Source of the DNA: Lachnospiraceae bacterium UBA3692 | GTDB lineage: Bacteria; Bacillota; Clostridia; Lachnospirales; Lachnospiraceae | DNA: 23,179 bases | Reading direction: 5' to 3' | Assembly (NCBI GenBank): GCA_002372815.1 | Contig: DFIR01000050.1 | Coordinates: forward strand, 1 to 23,179 | Shown here: positions 7,325-15,000 of the stretch, piece by piece | Position numbering within the stretch: the stretch's first letter is position 1 | Layout: the number at the start of each line of letters is the position of its first letter | Notes under the pieces: generated by a model | What the model saw: the letters and a program-made list of their open reading frames with translations, nothing else | Database searches by the model: none | Told to the model about the DNA's origin: nothing | Made by a program: the position numbers and the translations under genes

Positions 7325-7376
7325 AAAAATCACCGCGGCAACAACGATGGCATAGCAGCCTGTTATCACCGCGGCG
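7325..7376 (-). terminator. Probable intrinsic terminator of hflX
   Basis: A few bases after the hflX stop, the minus strand has two CCGCGG blocks that can pair, enclosing AACA/TGTT and GGC/GCC pairs, followed by TGATTTTT. The stem is interrupted, so it is weaker than a textbook terminator. An exact copy of ATCACCGCGGC also occurs twice as a direct repeat here. Confidence 0.4.
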
Positions 7377-7380
7377 GGTA

Positions 7381-8811
7381 TCATGTCAGATATTCTCTCA
7401 GCCTCTGCGCATCCTTCTTCGGGCACAGCACCTGCACGAGGCAGCCGTCCGCCGTGTATTCTTCTGATTCGATCACGGAAGATGTGCGCAGGCTCTGCAG
7501 GAGGCCGACCTTGTCATATGGGAAGAGGAAGCGGCAGCTGACGCGTCCGCCGCGGAGAGCGTCGTCGATCAGGTCCAGGAGCAGGTTCAGCCCCAGCTGT
7601 TTCTTGGCGGAGAGGTAGAGGACGTCCCGGCGGCCTTCCGGCACGAAAGGGATGGATGCAGGGAAGGGGTCCGTTGTCTCCGCATCCACAAGATCCGCCT
7701 TGTTATAGAGATAGATGCGGGGGATATCGCCGGCGCCGATCTCGCGGAGGGTGTCGTCCGTTACTTTTCGGTGCATTTCATGGTCGGGATCGGAGCAGTC
7801 GATGACTTCCAGGAGCAGGTCTGCGCTGCAGACTTCTTCGAGGGTTGAGCGGAAAGCCTGCACGAGGTCATGCGGCAGCTGCGAGACGAATCCGACCGTG
7901 TCCGCCAGCAGGAAAGGCATGCGGCCGGGCAGGTCCAGGCGACGGACGGAAGTGTCGAGGGTGGCGAAGAGCATGTCCTTCTCGAAGACGAGCTTGCTCT
8001 CAAGGGCAGGAGCGGCGGCCTGCCCGCCGGCAGGAGCCGGCTCCGCTTGAGACATACTTGCCATGGCACTACCACCCCCCGCCGCATTCATCTTCAGCAG
8101 GGCATTCAGCAGCGTTGACTTGCCGGCGTTGGTGTAGCCGACCAGGGCGATGCGGGGGAGGCCGGAGCGGGAGCGGCGGGTGCGCTGGACGTCGCGCTCA
8201 CGGTCGACGGATTCGAGTTCGCGGCGGAGCTGGGCGATGCGGTGCTCGATGTGGCGGCGGTCCAGTTCCAGCTGCTGTTCACCGGCGCCCTTGTTGGACA
8301 GGCGGCCGCTGCCGCCGCCCTGGCGGGAGAGCTTGTGGCCGAGGCCGATCAGGCGGGGCAGCATGTATTTGAGCTGGGCGCTCTCCACCTGGAGTCTGGC
8401 CTCCCGGGTCCGCGCCCTGCGGGAGAAGATCTGCAGGATCAGGCCGGTGCGGTCGAGGACTTCGGTGTCGAGGATTTTTTCGAGATTGCGGGTCTGCAGG
8501 GGAGAGAGGGTCTCGTTGAAAATGACCAGGTCGGCGTCGCCGATCTCGATCTCCTCCTTCAGTTCCTGGACTTTGCCGCTGCCGATGTAAGTGGCGTGGG
8601 TGACGGCGGGGGCATTCTGGACCATGGACCACACGACCTCCAGGTCCACCGCCTCGGCGAGGGCCTTGAGCTCGCGCATGGAGCGGTCATATTCTTCCGG
8701 CTTCTGCGAGGTGTTGAGCCCGATCAGGATGCAGCGCGCAGCGCGCTCGTTTCCGGTCGCATAGGTGCCGCGCCCCGACGGCGTCTGTATTTCGTGAAAT
8801 TGTTCCGGCAT
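7381..8811 (-). CDS. hflX: GTPase HflX
   Basis: The 476-residue protein is a ribosome-associated GTPase of the Obg-HflX superfamily, known to bind the 50S subunit and split stalled or stressed ribosomes. The HflX N-domain (about 25-200) shows YIGSGKVQEL and the helical ARLQVESAQLKYMLPRL stretch with GGGSG. The GTPase domain follows: G1 GYTNAGKS (225-232), G2 near TLDTS (284-288), G3 DTVG (304-307), G4 NKAD (370-373), G5 SAK. Between G1 and G2 there is an insertion of roughly 30-35 residues rich in Ala, Gly, Ser and Pro (about 241-273), absent from the HflX proteins I remember. The start is supported by GGAGGT upstream. It appears monocistronic, with a probable terminator just after the stop. 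Confidence 0.93.
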   Translation of the reverse strand: MPEQFHEIQTPSGRGTYATGNERAARCILIGLNTSQKPEEYDRSMRELKALAEAVDLEVVWSMVQNAPAVTHATYIGSGKVQELKEEIEIGDADLVIFNETLSPLQTRNLEKILDTEVLDRTGLILQIFSRRARTREARLQVESAQLKYMLPRLIGLGHKLSRQGGGSGRLSNKGAGEQQLELDRRHIEHRIAQLRRELESVDRERDVQRTRRSRSGLPRIALVGYTNAGKSTLLNALLKMNAAGGGSAMASMSQAEPAPAGGQAAAPALESKLVFEKDMLFATLDTSVRRLDLPGRMPFLLADTVGFVSQLPHDLVQAFRSTLEEVCSADLLLEVIDCSDPDHEMHRKVTDDTLREIGAGDIPRIYLYNKADLVDAETTDPFPASIPFVPEGRRDVLYLSAKKQLGLNLLLDLIDDALRGGRVSCRFLFPYDKVGLLQSLRTSSVIESEEYTADGCLVQVLCPKKDAQRLREYLT

Positions 8812-8828
8812 GCAATACCTCCGTGCAT

Positions 8829-8925
8829 TGTCAGTTGGATCGCCCTAACCAGGCCCCCCCGCACTGTATCAGTCGAACCACACGTATTATGTCAGTTGCA
8901 TCGCCTCCATTGTAGAGGATGCAAC
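8829..8925. repeat. Short direct repeat and 8-bp hairpin between two minus-strand genes
   Basis: TGTCAGTTGGATCGCC (8829-8844) recurs as TGTCAGTTGCATCGCC (8890-8905), 15 of 16 bases alike and 61 bases apart. The second copy overlaps a stem of GTTGCATC (8895-8902) with GATGCAAC (8918-8925), extended inside by CTC/GAG. It follows the stop of the metallo-beta-lactamase-fold gene and may end or stabilise its mRNA, though no T-run follows. A binding site repeated upstream of hflX is the alternative. Confidence 0.35.
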
Positions 8926-8933
8926 AGACAGCT

Positions 8934-10031
8934 TCAATAAACGTGCGGTTTATTATCACCGATCGTGAATCCCTCCCCCTCCGCCGAGATCACGCCGTCG
9001 TCCGCGTGGACGGTGAAGGTGCCCAGGTCCCGCACGGAGAGGAAAGTGCCCCGGGCCCGCAGACGGTCCTCGACGGAGTCCTCCGGGGTGGGATCCGTGC
9101 CGTCGTCCAGCTTGTAGCGGGTGGAGAGGATCCAGGACGGCGCGACAGCGTCCAGCCACTCCTCGCAGTTGCTGGTGTCTTTGGCGTGGTGGTTGGCCTT
9201 GAAGATGTCGGCCCGGACATCGACGCCAGCGTCCAGGATGGCGCGCTCGTTTTCGTCGTGGAGGTCGCCGCAGGTGAGGTAGCGCACGCCGCCGCAGGTG
9301 ATCATCGTGACCAGCGACCGGTCGTTCAGGTAGGGGACGACGGTCTGGCCGTAAGGGAAATTTGCTTTTCTGTGCCACAGGACCTCGGCCCGGACGTCGC
9401 CGACCTCGAACTGAGAGCCCTCGTCGAGCCACACGATCTCGACGCCCTTCCGCTCCGCAGTCTCGACGATGGCAGAATAGGAGTGCGGACCGCGGCTCGC
9501 CTCCGCGCCGGGAATATTCCAGAGCAGGTTGTTGTACCAGGTCTCGCCCGCGTGAGAGGGATCCGCATAAGTGCGCTCTTCGGAGATCTCGGGGAGGTAT
9601 ATTTTTCCGACTTTGAAGGAATCGTCCTCCATGATCGCGGTCAGGAGGTAGTAATGATCGTTGTGCCAGTGGGAGAGATAGAGGTCCAGCTGCTGCACCT
9701 TGTGCTCCTTCAGCCAGGTGATGACCGGGGCCGGGAGCGGGTCGGCGGGCTCTTCGTACAGAAGATTTCCGTAGGCGTCGTAGACCGGGACGGGCGGCTG
9801 TGCGGCACCGGGGGAGTCCGCGTCCCAGTAGCCGGTGTCCATCAGGAGATTGGCACCCGCCGAGGAGAGCAGGACGGCGTCACCGTTCATGCCGGCCAGG
9901 CCGTAGTCGATGACCGTGACGGCCATGGAACCTGTGTGTATGATGCGGTCCTCCAGAGCGGCTGCTGAAGTACTGAGTGTTGTGGATGCCGCCAGGATGG
10001 CCGCGGTGATTTTCAAAAGGATCGTCTCCAT
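8934..10031 (-). CDS. Exported metallo-beta-lactamase-fold hydrolase, ComEC C-domain-like
   Basis: The 365-residue protein has an N-terminal hydrophobic signal (about 1-25, ending around TSAAA), so it is probably secreted or anchored. The fold's metal motif is HWHNDH (121-126), followed by Asp256 in TCGDLHDEN and His281/His282 in ANHHAKD. The order matches the metallo-beta-lactamase domain found at the end of ComEC/Rec2 DNA-uptake channels and in related stand-alone hydrolases; some members are nucleases or phosphodiesterases. No ComEC membrane part is present, so a role in DNA uptake is not implied. A GCGAGG site and a good promoter (TTGGCA-17-TATGAT) lie upstream, divergent from the DUF815 gene. 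The family is clear; the substrate is unknown. Confidence 0.75.
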   Translation of the reverse strand: METILLKITAAILAASTTLSTSAAALEDRIIHTGSMAVTVIDYGLAGMNGDAVLLSSAGANLLMDTGYWDADSPGAAQPPVPVYDAYGNLLYEEPADPLPAPVITWLKEHKVQQLDLYLSHWHNDHYYLLTAIMEDDSFKVGKIYLPEISEERTYADPSHAGETWYNNLLWNIPGAEASRGPHSYSAIVETAERKGVEIVWLDEGSQFEVGDVRAEVLWHRKANFPYGQTVVPYLNDRSLVTMITCGGVRYLTCGDLHDENERAILDAGVDVRADIFKANHHAKDTSNCEEWLDAVAPSWILSTRYKLDDGTDPTPEDSVEDRLRARGTFLSVRDLGTFTVHADDGVISAEGEGFTIGDNKPHVY

Positions 10032-10062
10032 GAAACCTCGCTTTCATAAATGGGATGCTACC

Positions 10063-10091
10063 ATCATAGCACAGAACGAAAGCTATGCCAA
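10063..10091 (-). promoter_or_regulatory. Sigma-A-type promoter of the metallo-beta-lactamase-fold gene
   Basis: On the minus strand TTGGCA (10091-10086), a 17-base spacer and TATGAT (10068-10063) match the consensus at five of six positions in each box. Transcription would begin near 10056, about 25 bases before the ATG at 10031. Confidence 0.65.
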
Positions 10092-10175
10092 AAAGGGGGA
10101 AAAACGATTGACGCGGAAACGGAAACTCCTCAGAATATAAGAAATACCGTTTATGGATATACAAGGAGATCGTAC

Positions 10176-11609
10176 ATGTATCGTCTGACTTCGAGACTTG
10201 TCGTCTATCGGAATATCGAGCGGGACAGCATCCTGCAGCAGATCGCTGCGATCTGCCGGGAGGCGGAACCGCTGTTCCCCGGGGCGGAAGTGCCCGTCTC
10301 CGGAAGGACCACGGCGACCCCGGACCGGGAGGCGCTGGCAGCGCGCGCGCTCGACCAGGTGCACCGCCTTCTGGACGTCGCCACCGAGTACGGCTTCAAC
10401 AGGAACCTCTGGCAGGATTACCTTGCCTTCCTCCTCGCGACGACGGAGACTCCTTTCACCCTCGTCGCTGAGAAAAAAGGCGCCGTCAACGGCTCCGTGA
10501 ACACCTTCGTCAAGAACGACCTGCTGATCTTCCGGCAGCTGTTCGACTACGACTTCACGCGGCTGGAAGAGGCGCTCGGGGTGAACGTCTTCGGCACCAT
10601 CACGGACTACCACTCCGTCGGCAAGACGGACCGCTTCTACAACCGCAGCGTCAGCGAGAAGGTCCGCCTCCTCAGCGACCGGATCGCGGCGGTGGAGATT
10701 TCTGGGGAGGACATCGAATCCGTCAAGGACACCCTCTACCAAATCGTCACGGACTTCTACCGCGACTACGGCGTCGGCACGCTGGGCCTCAACAAGGCCT
10801 TCCGGCTGGGCAGGAAATCGGCGGGACTCGCCGTCTCTTCGGCCTCCGGCTACAGCGCCTTCAAGGAGAGCATCCAGGACACGCTCCTGATCCCGATCAC
10901 GGCGACGAGCGACGTGCTGCTGGATGACCTGATCGGCTATGAGCCTCAGAAGCAGAAGCTGATCGCCAACACCGAGGCCTTTGTCAGCGGGCGCCTTGCC
11001 AACAACGTGCTCCTCTACGGCGACGCCGGCACCGGCAAATCGACGAGCATCAAGGCCATCCTCAACCAGTACTACGACCGCGGCCTGCGCATGATCGAGA
11101 TCTACAAGCACGAGCTCGAGTACCTGCAGACCGTCATCAACTATGTCAAGAACCGCAACTACCGCTTCATCATCTACATGGATGACCTGTCCTTCGAGGA
11201 CCACGAGACGGAGTACAAATATCTGAAGGCTGTTATCGAGGGCGGCCTCGAGACCCGTCCGGAGAACGTGCTGATCTACGCCACCAGCAACCGCCGCCAC
11301 CTGATCCGCGAGAACTGGAGCGACCGGAGCGACCGCAGCGACGACGAGATGCACCGCAGCGACACCGTCCAGGAGAAGACTTCCCTCGCCGCCCGCTTCG
11401 GCGTCACGATCGGCTACCTCAAGCCCTCGGCCCAGGAGTACCGCCACATCGTCAAGGAACTCGCGAAGCGCTACCCTCAGATCAAGCTCACGGAGGAGGA
11501 ACTCCTGCAGAAGGCCAACGCCTGGGAGGTCCGCAACGCCAGCACTTCCGGCCGCACGGCGCAGCAGTTCATTAATTATCTGGCGGGGATGGAAGAAGCG
11601 GAGGAATAA
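10176..11609 (+). CDS. DUF815-family AAA+ ATPase
   Basis: The 477-residue cytoplasmic protein carries an AAA+ ATPase domain over about residues 245-470: Walker A GDAGTGKST (282-290), Walker B YMDDLSFE (334-341), sensor-1 Asn372 in ATSNRRH, and an arginine-rich segment around 373-411. This is the DUF815 pattern, in which the N-terminal 240 residues are helical and specific to the family. Members are widespread in Clostridia and other bacteria, with no defined role that I know of. The start at 10176 is set by AAGGAG seven to eight bases upstream. An odd WSDRSDRSDDEMHRSD stretch (381-396) between sensor 1 and the next helix looks like a small charged repeat insertion. The gene is followed by a 12-bp stem and diverges from the metallo-beta-lactamase-fold gene. 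Confidence 0.88.
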   Translation: MYRLTSRLVVYRNIERDSILQQIAAICREAEPLFPGAEVPVSGRTTATPDREALAARALDQVHRLLDVATEYGFNRNLWQDYLAFLLATTETPFTLVAEKKGAVNGSVNTFVKNDLLIFRQLFDYDFTRLEEALGVNVFGTITDYHSVGKTDRFYNRSVSEKVRLLSDRIAAVEISGEDIESVKDTLYQIVTDFYRDYGVGTLGLNKAFRLGRKSAGLAVSSASGYSAFKESIQDTLLIPITATSDVLLDDLIGYEPQKQKLIANTEAFVSGRLANNVLLYGDAGTGKSTSIKAILNQYYDRGLRMIEIYKHELEYLQTVINYVKNRNYRFIIYMDDLSFEDHETEYKYLKAVIEGGLETRPENVLIYATSNRRHLIRENWSDRSDRSDDEMHRSDTVQEKTSLAARFGVTIGYLKPSAQEYRHIVKELAKRYPQIKLTEEELLQKANAWEVRNASTSGRTAQQFINYLAGMEEAEE

Positions 11610-11655
11610 GAAGCGGAGGAATACTGACCGACACTTTCATACACCTACGTCCGGG

Positions 11656-11690
11656 GGACAGCCGCATGGATCGAATGCGGCTGTCCTTCC
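11656..11690 (+). terminator. Stem-loop after the DUF815 gene
   Basis: GGACAGCCGCAT (11656-11667) and ATGCGGCTGTCC (11675-11686) pair perfectly around a 7-base loop, 46 bases after the stop codon. The T-tract is short (TTCCATATTCT), so termination may be partial. Confidence 0.6.
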
Positions 11691-11710
11691 ATATTCTCTG
11701 AATTTTCACG

Positions 11711-11739
11711 TTGAAAAGAGAAAACATGCAGAATATACT
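11711..11739 (+). promoter_or_regulatory. Sigma-A-type promoter of the DUF1508 gene
   Basis: TTGAAA (11711-11716), a 17-base spacer and TATACT (11734-11739) each match consensus at five of six positions. Transcription would start near 11746, giving a leader of about 90 bases. The leader contains a CGTTCC/GGAACG hairpin (11799-11814) just before the ribosome binding site, which could modulate translation. Confidence 0.65.
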
Positions 11740-11838
11740 AAAAATATACAGACTCTTATCTATATTCTGTATGATTTATGAGTGTTATGTTCTAAAATCG
11801 TTCCACGGGGAACGTGACCGTGGAGGAAGGGAGGCACG

Positions 11839-12216
11839 ATGGGCAAGTTTGAGATCAAGTATGCGAAGACGGGACCGAAGTTCAACCTGAAGGCGACGAA
11901 CGGGCAGATCATCGCCACATCGCAGGTCTACAAGGGCATCAAGTACTGCATGGCGGGCATCAAGAGCGTGATGCGCAATGCGCCCGTCGCGAACCTCGAG
12001 GACCAGACCGTGGAAGGCTTCGCCAAGGAGAAATGCCCCAAGTTCGAGGTCTACACGGACAAGGCGGGCGAGTACCGCTTCCGCCTGAAAGCGACGAACG
12101 GGCAGATCATCGCGACCGGTGAAGGCTATGTGAAGAAGGCCAGCTGCCTGAACGGCATCGAGAGCGTCCGAAAGAACGTCGTGGACGCGCCGGTCGAGGA
12201 GCTGACGCAGGAGTGA
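11839..12216 (+). CDS. DUF1508 (YegP-like) tandem-domain protein
   Basis: The 125-residue protein consists of two copies of the small DUF1508 fold. Copy one holds FNLKATNGQIIATSQVY (about 15-31) and copy two FRLKATNGQIIATGEGY (about 77-93). Each is followed by a helix with a Cys/Gly-Ile-x-Ser-V pattern (CMAGIKSV, CLNGIESV). YegP-type proteins are small, abundant and soluble, of uncertain function; a stress role has been suggested in some bacteria. The start follows GGGAGG by five bases. The gene has its own promoter and a strong terminator, so it is monocistronic. The family call is confident; the function is not. Confidence 0.9.
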   Translation: MGKFEIKYAKTGPKFNLKATNGQIIATSQVYKGIKYCMAGIKSVMRNAPVANLEDQTVEGFAKEKCPKFEVYTDKAGEYRFRLKATNGQIIATGEGYVKKASCLNGIESVRKNVVDAPVEELTQE

Positions 12217-12262
12217 GAGGCGTTTCGGATCACGCACAGACGGTGCTGAATAATGAGTGGTA

Positions 12263-12302
12263 TTGCCCGGTGTTTTGCCGTATTTGGGAAAACACCGGGC
12301 AA
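12263..12302 (+). terminator. Terminator of the DUF1508 gene
   Basis: TTGCCCGGTGTTTT (12263-12276) pairs perfectly with AAAACACCGGGCAA (12289-12302) around a 12-base loop. Because the stem ends in A/T pairs it may work in both directions, but the tract after it (GTCTTCTGTCTTCTGTTG) is only moderately T-rich. Confidence 0.65.
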
Positions 12303-12317
12303 GTCTTCTGTCTTCTG

Positions 12318-12347
12318 TTGTCAAATGAGCTCATTTGACGATATGAT
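12318..12347 (+). promoter_or_regulatory. Promoter of the kinase operon with an embedded 20-bp palindromic operator
   Basis: TTGTCA (12318-12323), an 18-base spacer and TATGAT (12342-12347) form a good sigma-A promoter. A perfect 20-bp palindrome, GTCAAATGAG/CTCATTTGAC (12320-12339), fills the -35 box and most of the spacer. This is where a dimeric repressor would block RNA polymerase. Outer TCTTCT/AGAAGA (12311-12316 and 12349-12354) extends the symmetry loosely. The regulator is not encoded in view. The leader to the kinase ATG is about 70 bases. Confidence 0.6.
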
Positions 12348-12423
12348 AGAAGACGTAGGATCCACATCGGAACAGAGTGGTACAGACGCGGAGACATGAG
12401 CTCCGCGCGGACGGGAGAAGCGA

Positions 12424-14838
12424 ATGTTTCAGACAGGCGATGTGCTGAACGAGACGTATCGGATCGAGGAGGTTCTCGGCGCCGGCGGCGGAGGCGAGGT
12501 CTATAAGGCTTACCATCTGCGCATCAAGACGGATGTGGCGGTCAAGCGCGTCAAGGATGACGTCAAGGGGAAGCTGGACGACCGGGCGGAAGTGGACGTC
12601 CTCAAGAACCTGCGGCAGACCTATCTGCCCAGGATCTATGACTTTGTGAGCAATGAGACAGACGTCTACACGGTCATGGACTTCATCCCGGGGCAGAATC
12701 TGAAGCAGGCTGCCAAGCAGCACGGCCCCTTCGACCAGAAGCAGGTGCTGAAGTGGGCGGTCCAGCTGTCGGAGGCGCTGGCCTATCTGCACGCGCAGAA
12801 GCCGGCGGTGATCCACAGCGACATCAAGCCCGAGAACATCATGCTGCAGCCGGACGGAAACATCTGTCTGATCGACTTCAACGTCTCCCTGGCCTTCGAC
12901 GAGAACGCCCGCAAAGCGACCGGCATCAGCGTGGGCTACGCGCCGCCCGAGCAATACCACAGTGTGGGGATGTACGGCTATATCAGCCGTCTGCAGGCGG
13001 ACCGGCCGGCGCAGGGCGGTGTACAGGCACAGGGCAGCGGACCGATTCCCCAGGGCGGCGGACAGGCGCACGGCAGCGCCCAGGCCCAGGACGACGAGCA
13101 GGTCTCCCAGCGGGAGCTCCTGGAGTCGGGGACGGTCTCCGCCTTCACAGAGACGGCCGCAGCGTCGGGGACGGTCTCCGCCTTCACAGAGACAGCTGCG
13201 GCGTCGGGGACGGTCTCCGCCTTCACAGAGACAGCCGCAGCGTCGGGGACGGTCTCCGCTTTCACGGAAACGGAGGACAGACCGGCCCGGCAGCCGAAGT
13301 CCGGCAGTGAGCAGCCGGCAGGAAGACAGGAGACACCTCCCGGCTTCCTTACCAGCCTCACGCAGCTGTCCGAGGTAGATGCGGACACGGCGAGGCTCCT
13401 CGACAGCACGATCGGGCAGGGCGTGGACGAGCGCTCGGATGTGTACAGCCTGGGGGCGACGCTGTATTTTCTCCTGACTGGGGTGAAGCCGTCGTCGCAT
13501 TACTGGGAGAACCGGCCGATCGAACAGCAGAAGGTGCCTGTGAGCGAGGGCATGGCCCACATCATCGACACCTGCATGCAGCTGGATCCGGCCAGAAGAT
13601 ATCAGAACGGGGGCGAGCTCCACTATGCGCTGACGCATATCCGGGAGCTGGATTCCCGCTATAAGGCGCACCAGCGGAAGAGAAAAGGCAGGATCGCCGC
13701 GCTCGCGGCGATGTACGGCGCGGCGGCGGTGCTGCTGGTCTCGGGCTTCGCGCTGCGGAGACGGGAGATCAGCAATACCTACAGCAGCGCGATGCTGAGC
13801 GCGGAGACGCTGATCTCGGAGGGGAGCTATGACGAGGCGCAGGAGCTGCTCTCGTCCCAGATCGCGTCGGTGCCTTCCCGCATAGATGCTTACGCGAAAC
13901 AGATCGAGGTGCTCTACCGGAGCGGGGACTACGAGGAGTGCATCCGGTACGGGAGAGAGGTGATCAATGCCCCGGAATACAAGGTCTCCACGGAGGCCGA
14001 CAGGAAGATCCTGGCGGATATGTATTATCTGATCGGCAACGCCTACTACGAGCGGGACGATTACGAAAATGCCTCCCGCGTCCTGGAGCTGGCGATCCGG
14101 TATGACCCGGAGAACAGCAACTATTACCGCGATATCGCGCTCTGCAGCGCCAAGTCCGGCAACGCAGAGGGGGCGCTCGAATATCTGGACACCGCCATCA
14201 GCAAAGGCCTTGCGGAGGACTCCGTCTCGCTGATCGAAGGAGAGATCCTGTACGAGCAGGGCGAGTATGCCGATGCTGTCGAGAAGTTCACGAGGGCGAT
14301 CCAGATCACCGCTTCCGACAGCGTGAGGTCCAGGGCCATCGCACTTTGCGCGGCGGCGTACAGGCAGCTGGGACCGGACTATGAAGAGGAGGAGATCCGC
14401 TTCCTGGAGCAGTACCGGGGGACGGCCGGCGCCGGGACGGTGCTGACCGAGCAGCTGGCGGAAGTCCTTGCGAGCGGCGGCCGGGCAGGCGAGGCGGCCG
14501 GTCTGTACGAAGAGCTCGTGCGCGGCGGGAACGCCTCCTTCCGCACATATGAGAACCTGGCGCTGCTCCTGGAGCGGGACGGCAGGTTTGATGCGGCCCA
14601 GGAGATCCTCGAGCAGATGCTGGAGCTGTTCCCGGCCCGCTATGAGACCTATAAGCGGCTTGCTTTTCTCGAGGCGGAGCGCCAAGGGGCGCTGGCGCAG
14701 GAGGAGCGGGACTACTACAAAGTGAAGGAGTACGCGGACCTCGCGGAGGGGCTGTACGGCAGTTCCACAGAGGACACGGAGATGGACCGGCTGCGGAGCC
14801 TGATCGAAGATCTCCGCAGATCGGAATGGCTTGACTGA
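12424..14838 (+). CDS. Transmembrane Ser/Thr protein kinase with extracytoplasmic TPR domain
   Basis: The 804-residue protein starts with a Hanks-type kinase domain: glycine loop GAGGGGEVYKAY (19-30), Lys41 in VAVK, HSDIKPEN (131-138) with catalytic Asp133, DFN (151-153) in place of DFG, and APPE (173-176). The next landmark, DERSDVYSLG (335-344), normally follows within about 15 residues, but here it is roughly 160 residues away. The insertion (about 179-332) is Gly/Gln-rich and holds four near-identical 13-residue repeats. A hydrophobic segment (about 424-444) follows a basic stretch (RKRKGR), placing the kinase inside and residues 450-804 outside. The latter carry TPR-like helical pairs such as LIGNAYYERDDYENASRVLE. 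The missing Arg before Asp133 suggests a non-RD kinase. It leads an operon with a microprotein, an FHA protein and a TPR lipoprotein. GGGAG supports the start. Confidence 0.88.
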   Translation: MFQTGDVLNETYRIEEVLGAGGGGEVYKAYHLRIKTDVAVKRVKDDVKGKLDDRAEVDVLKNLRQTYLPRIYDFVSNETDVYTVMDFIPGQNLKQAAKQHGPFDQKQVLKWAVQLSEALAYLHAQKPAVIHSDIKPENIMLQPDGNICLIDFNVSLAFDENARKATGISVGYAPPEQYHSVGMYGYISRLQADRPAQGGVQAQGSGPIPQGGGQAHGSAQAQDDEQVSQRELLESGTVSAFTETAAASGTVSAFTETAAASGTVSAFTETAAASGTVSAFTETEDRPARQPKSGSEQPAGRQETPPGFLTSLTQLSEVDADTARLLDSTIGQGVDERSDVYSLGATLYFLLTGVKPSSHYWENRPIEQQKVPVSEGMAHIIDTCMQLDPARRYQNGGELHYALTHIRELDSRYKAHQRKRKGRIAALAAMYGAAAVLLVSGFALRRREISNTYSSAMLSAETLISEGSYDEAQELLSSQIASVPSRIDAYAKQIEVLYRSGDYEECIRYGREVINAPEYKVSTEADRKILADMYYLIGNAYYERDDYENASRVLELAIRYDPENSNYYRDIALCSAKSGNAEGALEYLDTAISKGLAEDSVSLIEGEILYEQGEYADAVEKFTRAIQITASDSVRSRAIALCAAAYRQLGPDYEEEEIRFLEQYRGTAGAGTVLTEQLAEVLASGGRAGEAAGLYEELVRGGNASFRTYENLALLLERDGRFDAAQEILEQMLELFPARYETYKRLAFLEAERQGALAQEERDYYKVKEYADLAEGLYGSSTEDTEMDRLRSLIEDLRRSEWLD
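13126..13272 (+). repeat. 39-bp in-frame tandem repeat inside the kinase gene
   Basis: Units begin at 13126, 13165, 13204 and 13243, the last one shortened. They differ by only a few bases and each encodes SGTVSAFTETAAA (kinase residues 235-273 plus a partial fourth copy). The near-identity of the DNA points to recent slippage-type expansion. Each unit presents three threonines and two serines, in a loop predicted to lie near the kinase active site. Confidence 0.95.
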
Positions 14839-14854
14839 GAAGGAGGGACCGGCA

Positions 14855-14992
14855 GTGATCACACTCGGAACAGTCTGTATCGGCGCAGGCGCCGTCCTGG
14901 CAGCGGCGGCGGTCGTGTGCACCTTCGTCTTCGTCTCCCGGGACAGGAAGGAACAGGCACAGCTGAACACCTACATTGAGAAAACGTACTGA
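14855..14992 (+). CDS. 45-residue single-pass membrane microprotein
   Basis: A GTG start follows AAGGAGGG by six bases and opens a 45-codon frame that ends at the TGA at 14990-14992. The peptide is one hydrophobic segment (about residues 3-28, Ala/Val/Gly-rich) and then a charged tail SRDRKEQAQLNTYIEKTY, probably cytoplasmic with the N-terminus outside. It begins 17 bases after the kinase stop and ends 8 bases before the FHA gene, so it is part of the operon. The position suggests a small regulator or assembly partner of the membrane kinase; that is inference. I recognise no family, and annotation pipelines with a length cutoff would miss it. Confidence 0.72.
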   Translation: MITLGTVCIGAGAVLAAAAVVCTFVFVSRDRKEQAQLNTYIEKTY

Positions 14993-15000
14993 GGCACAAG

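Noticed and set aside
10083..11447. 454-codon minus-strand open frame antisense to the DUF815 gene
   Set aside because: The AAA+ motifs lie on the plus strand; the antisense product is a Val/Asp/Ala-rich shadow.
13130..13260. Resemblance of GGGGACGGTCTCC in the kinase repeats to the REP core at 2662-2737
   Set aside because: It is a coding repeat without palindromic arms; the short match is coincidental.
12331..14970. 879-codon minus-strand open frame antisense to the kinase gene
   Set aside because: It mirrors the GC-rich third positions of the kinase gene, has no ribosome binding site and shows no recognisable domain; the plus-strand kinase, membrane and TPR motifs are unambiguous.
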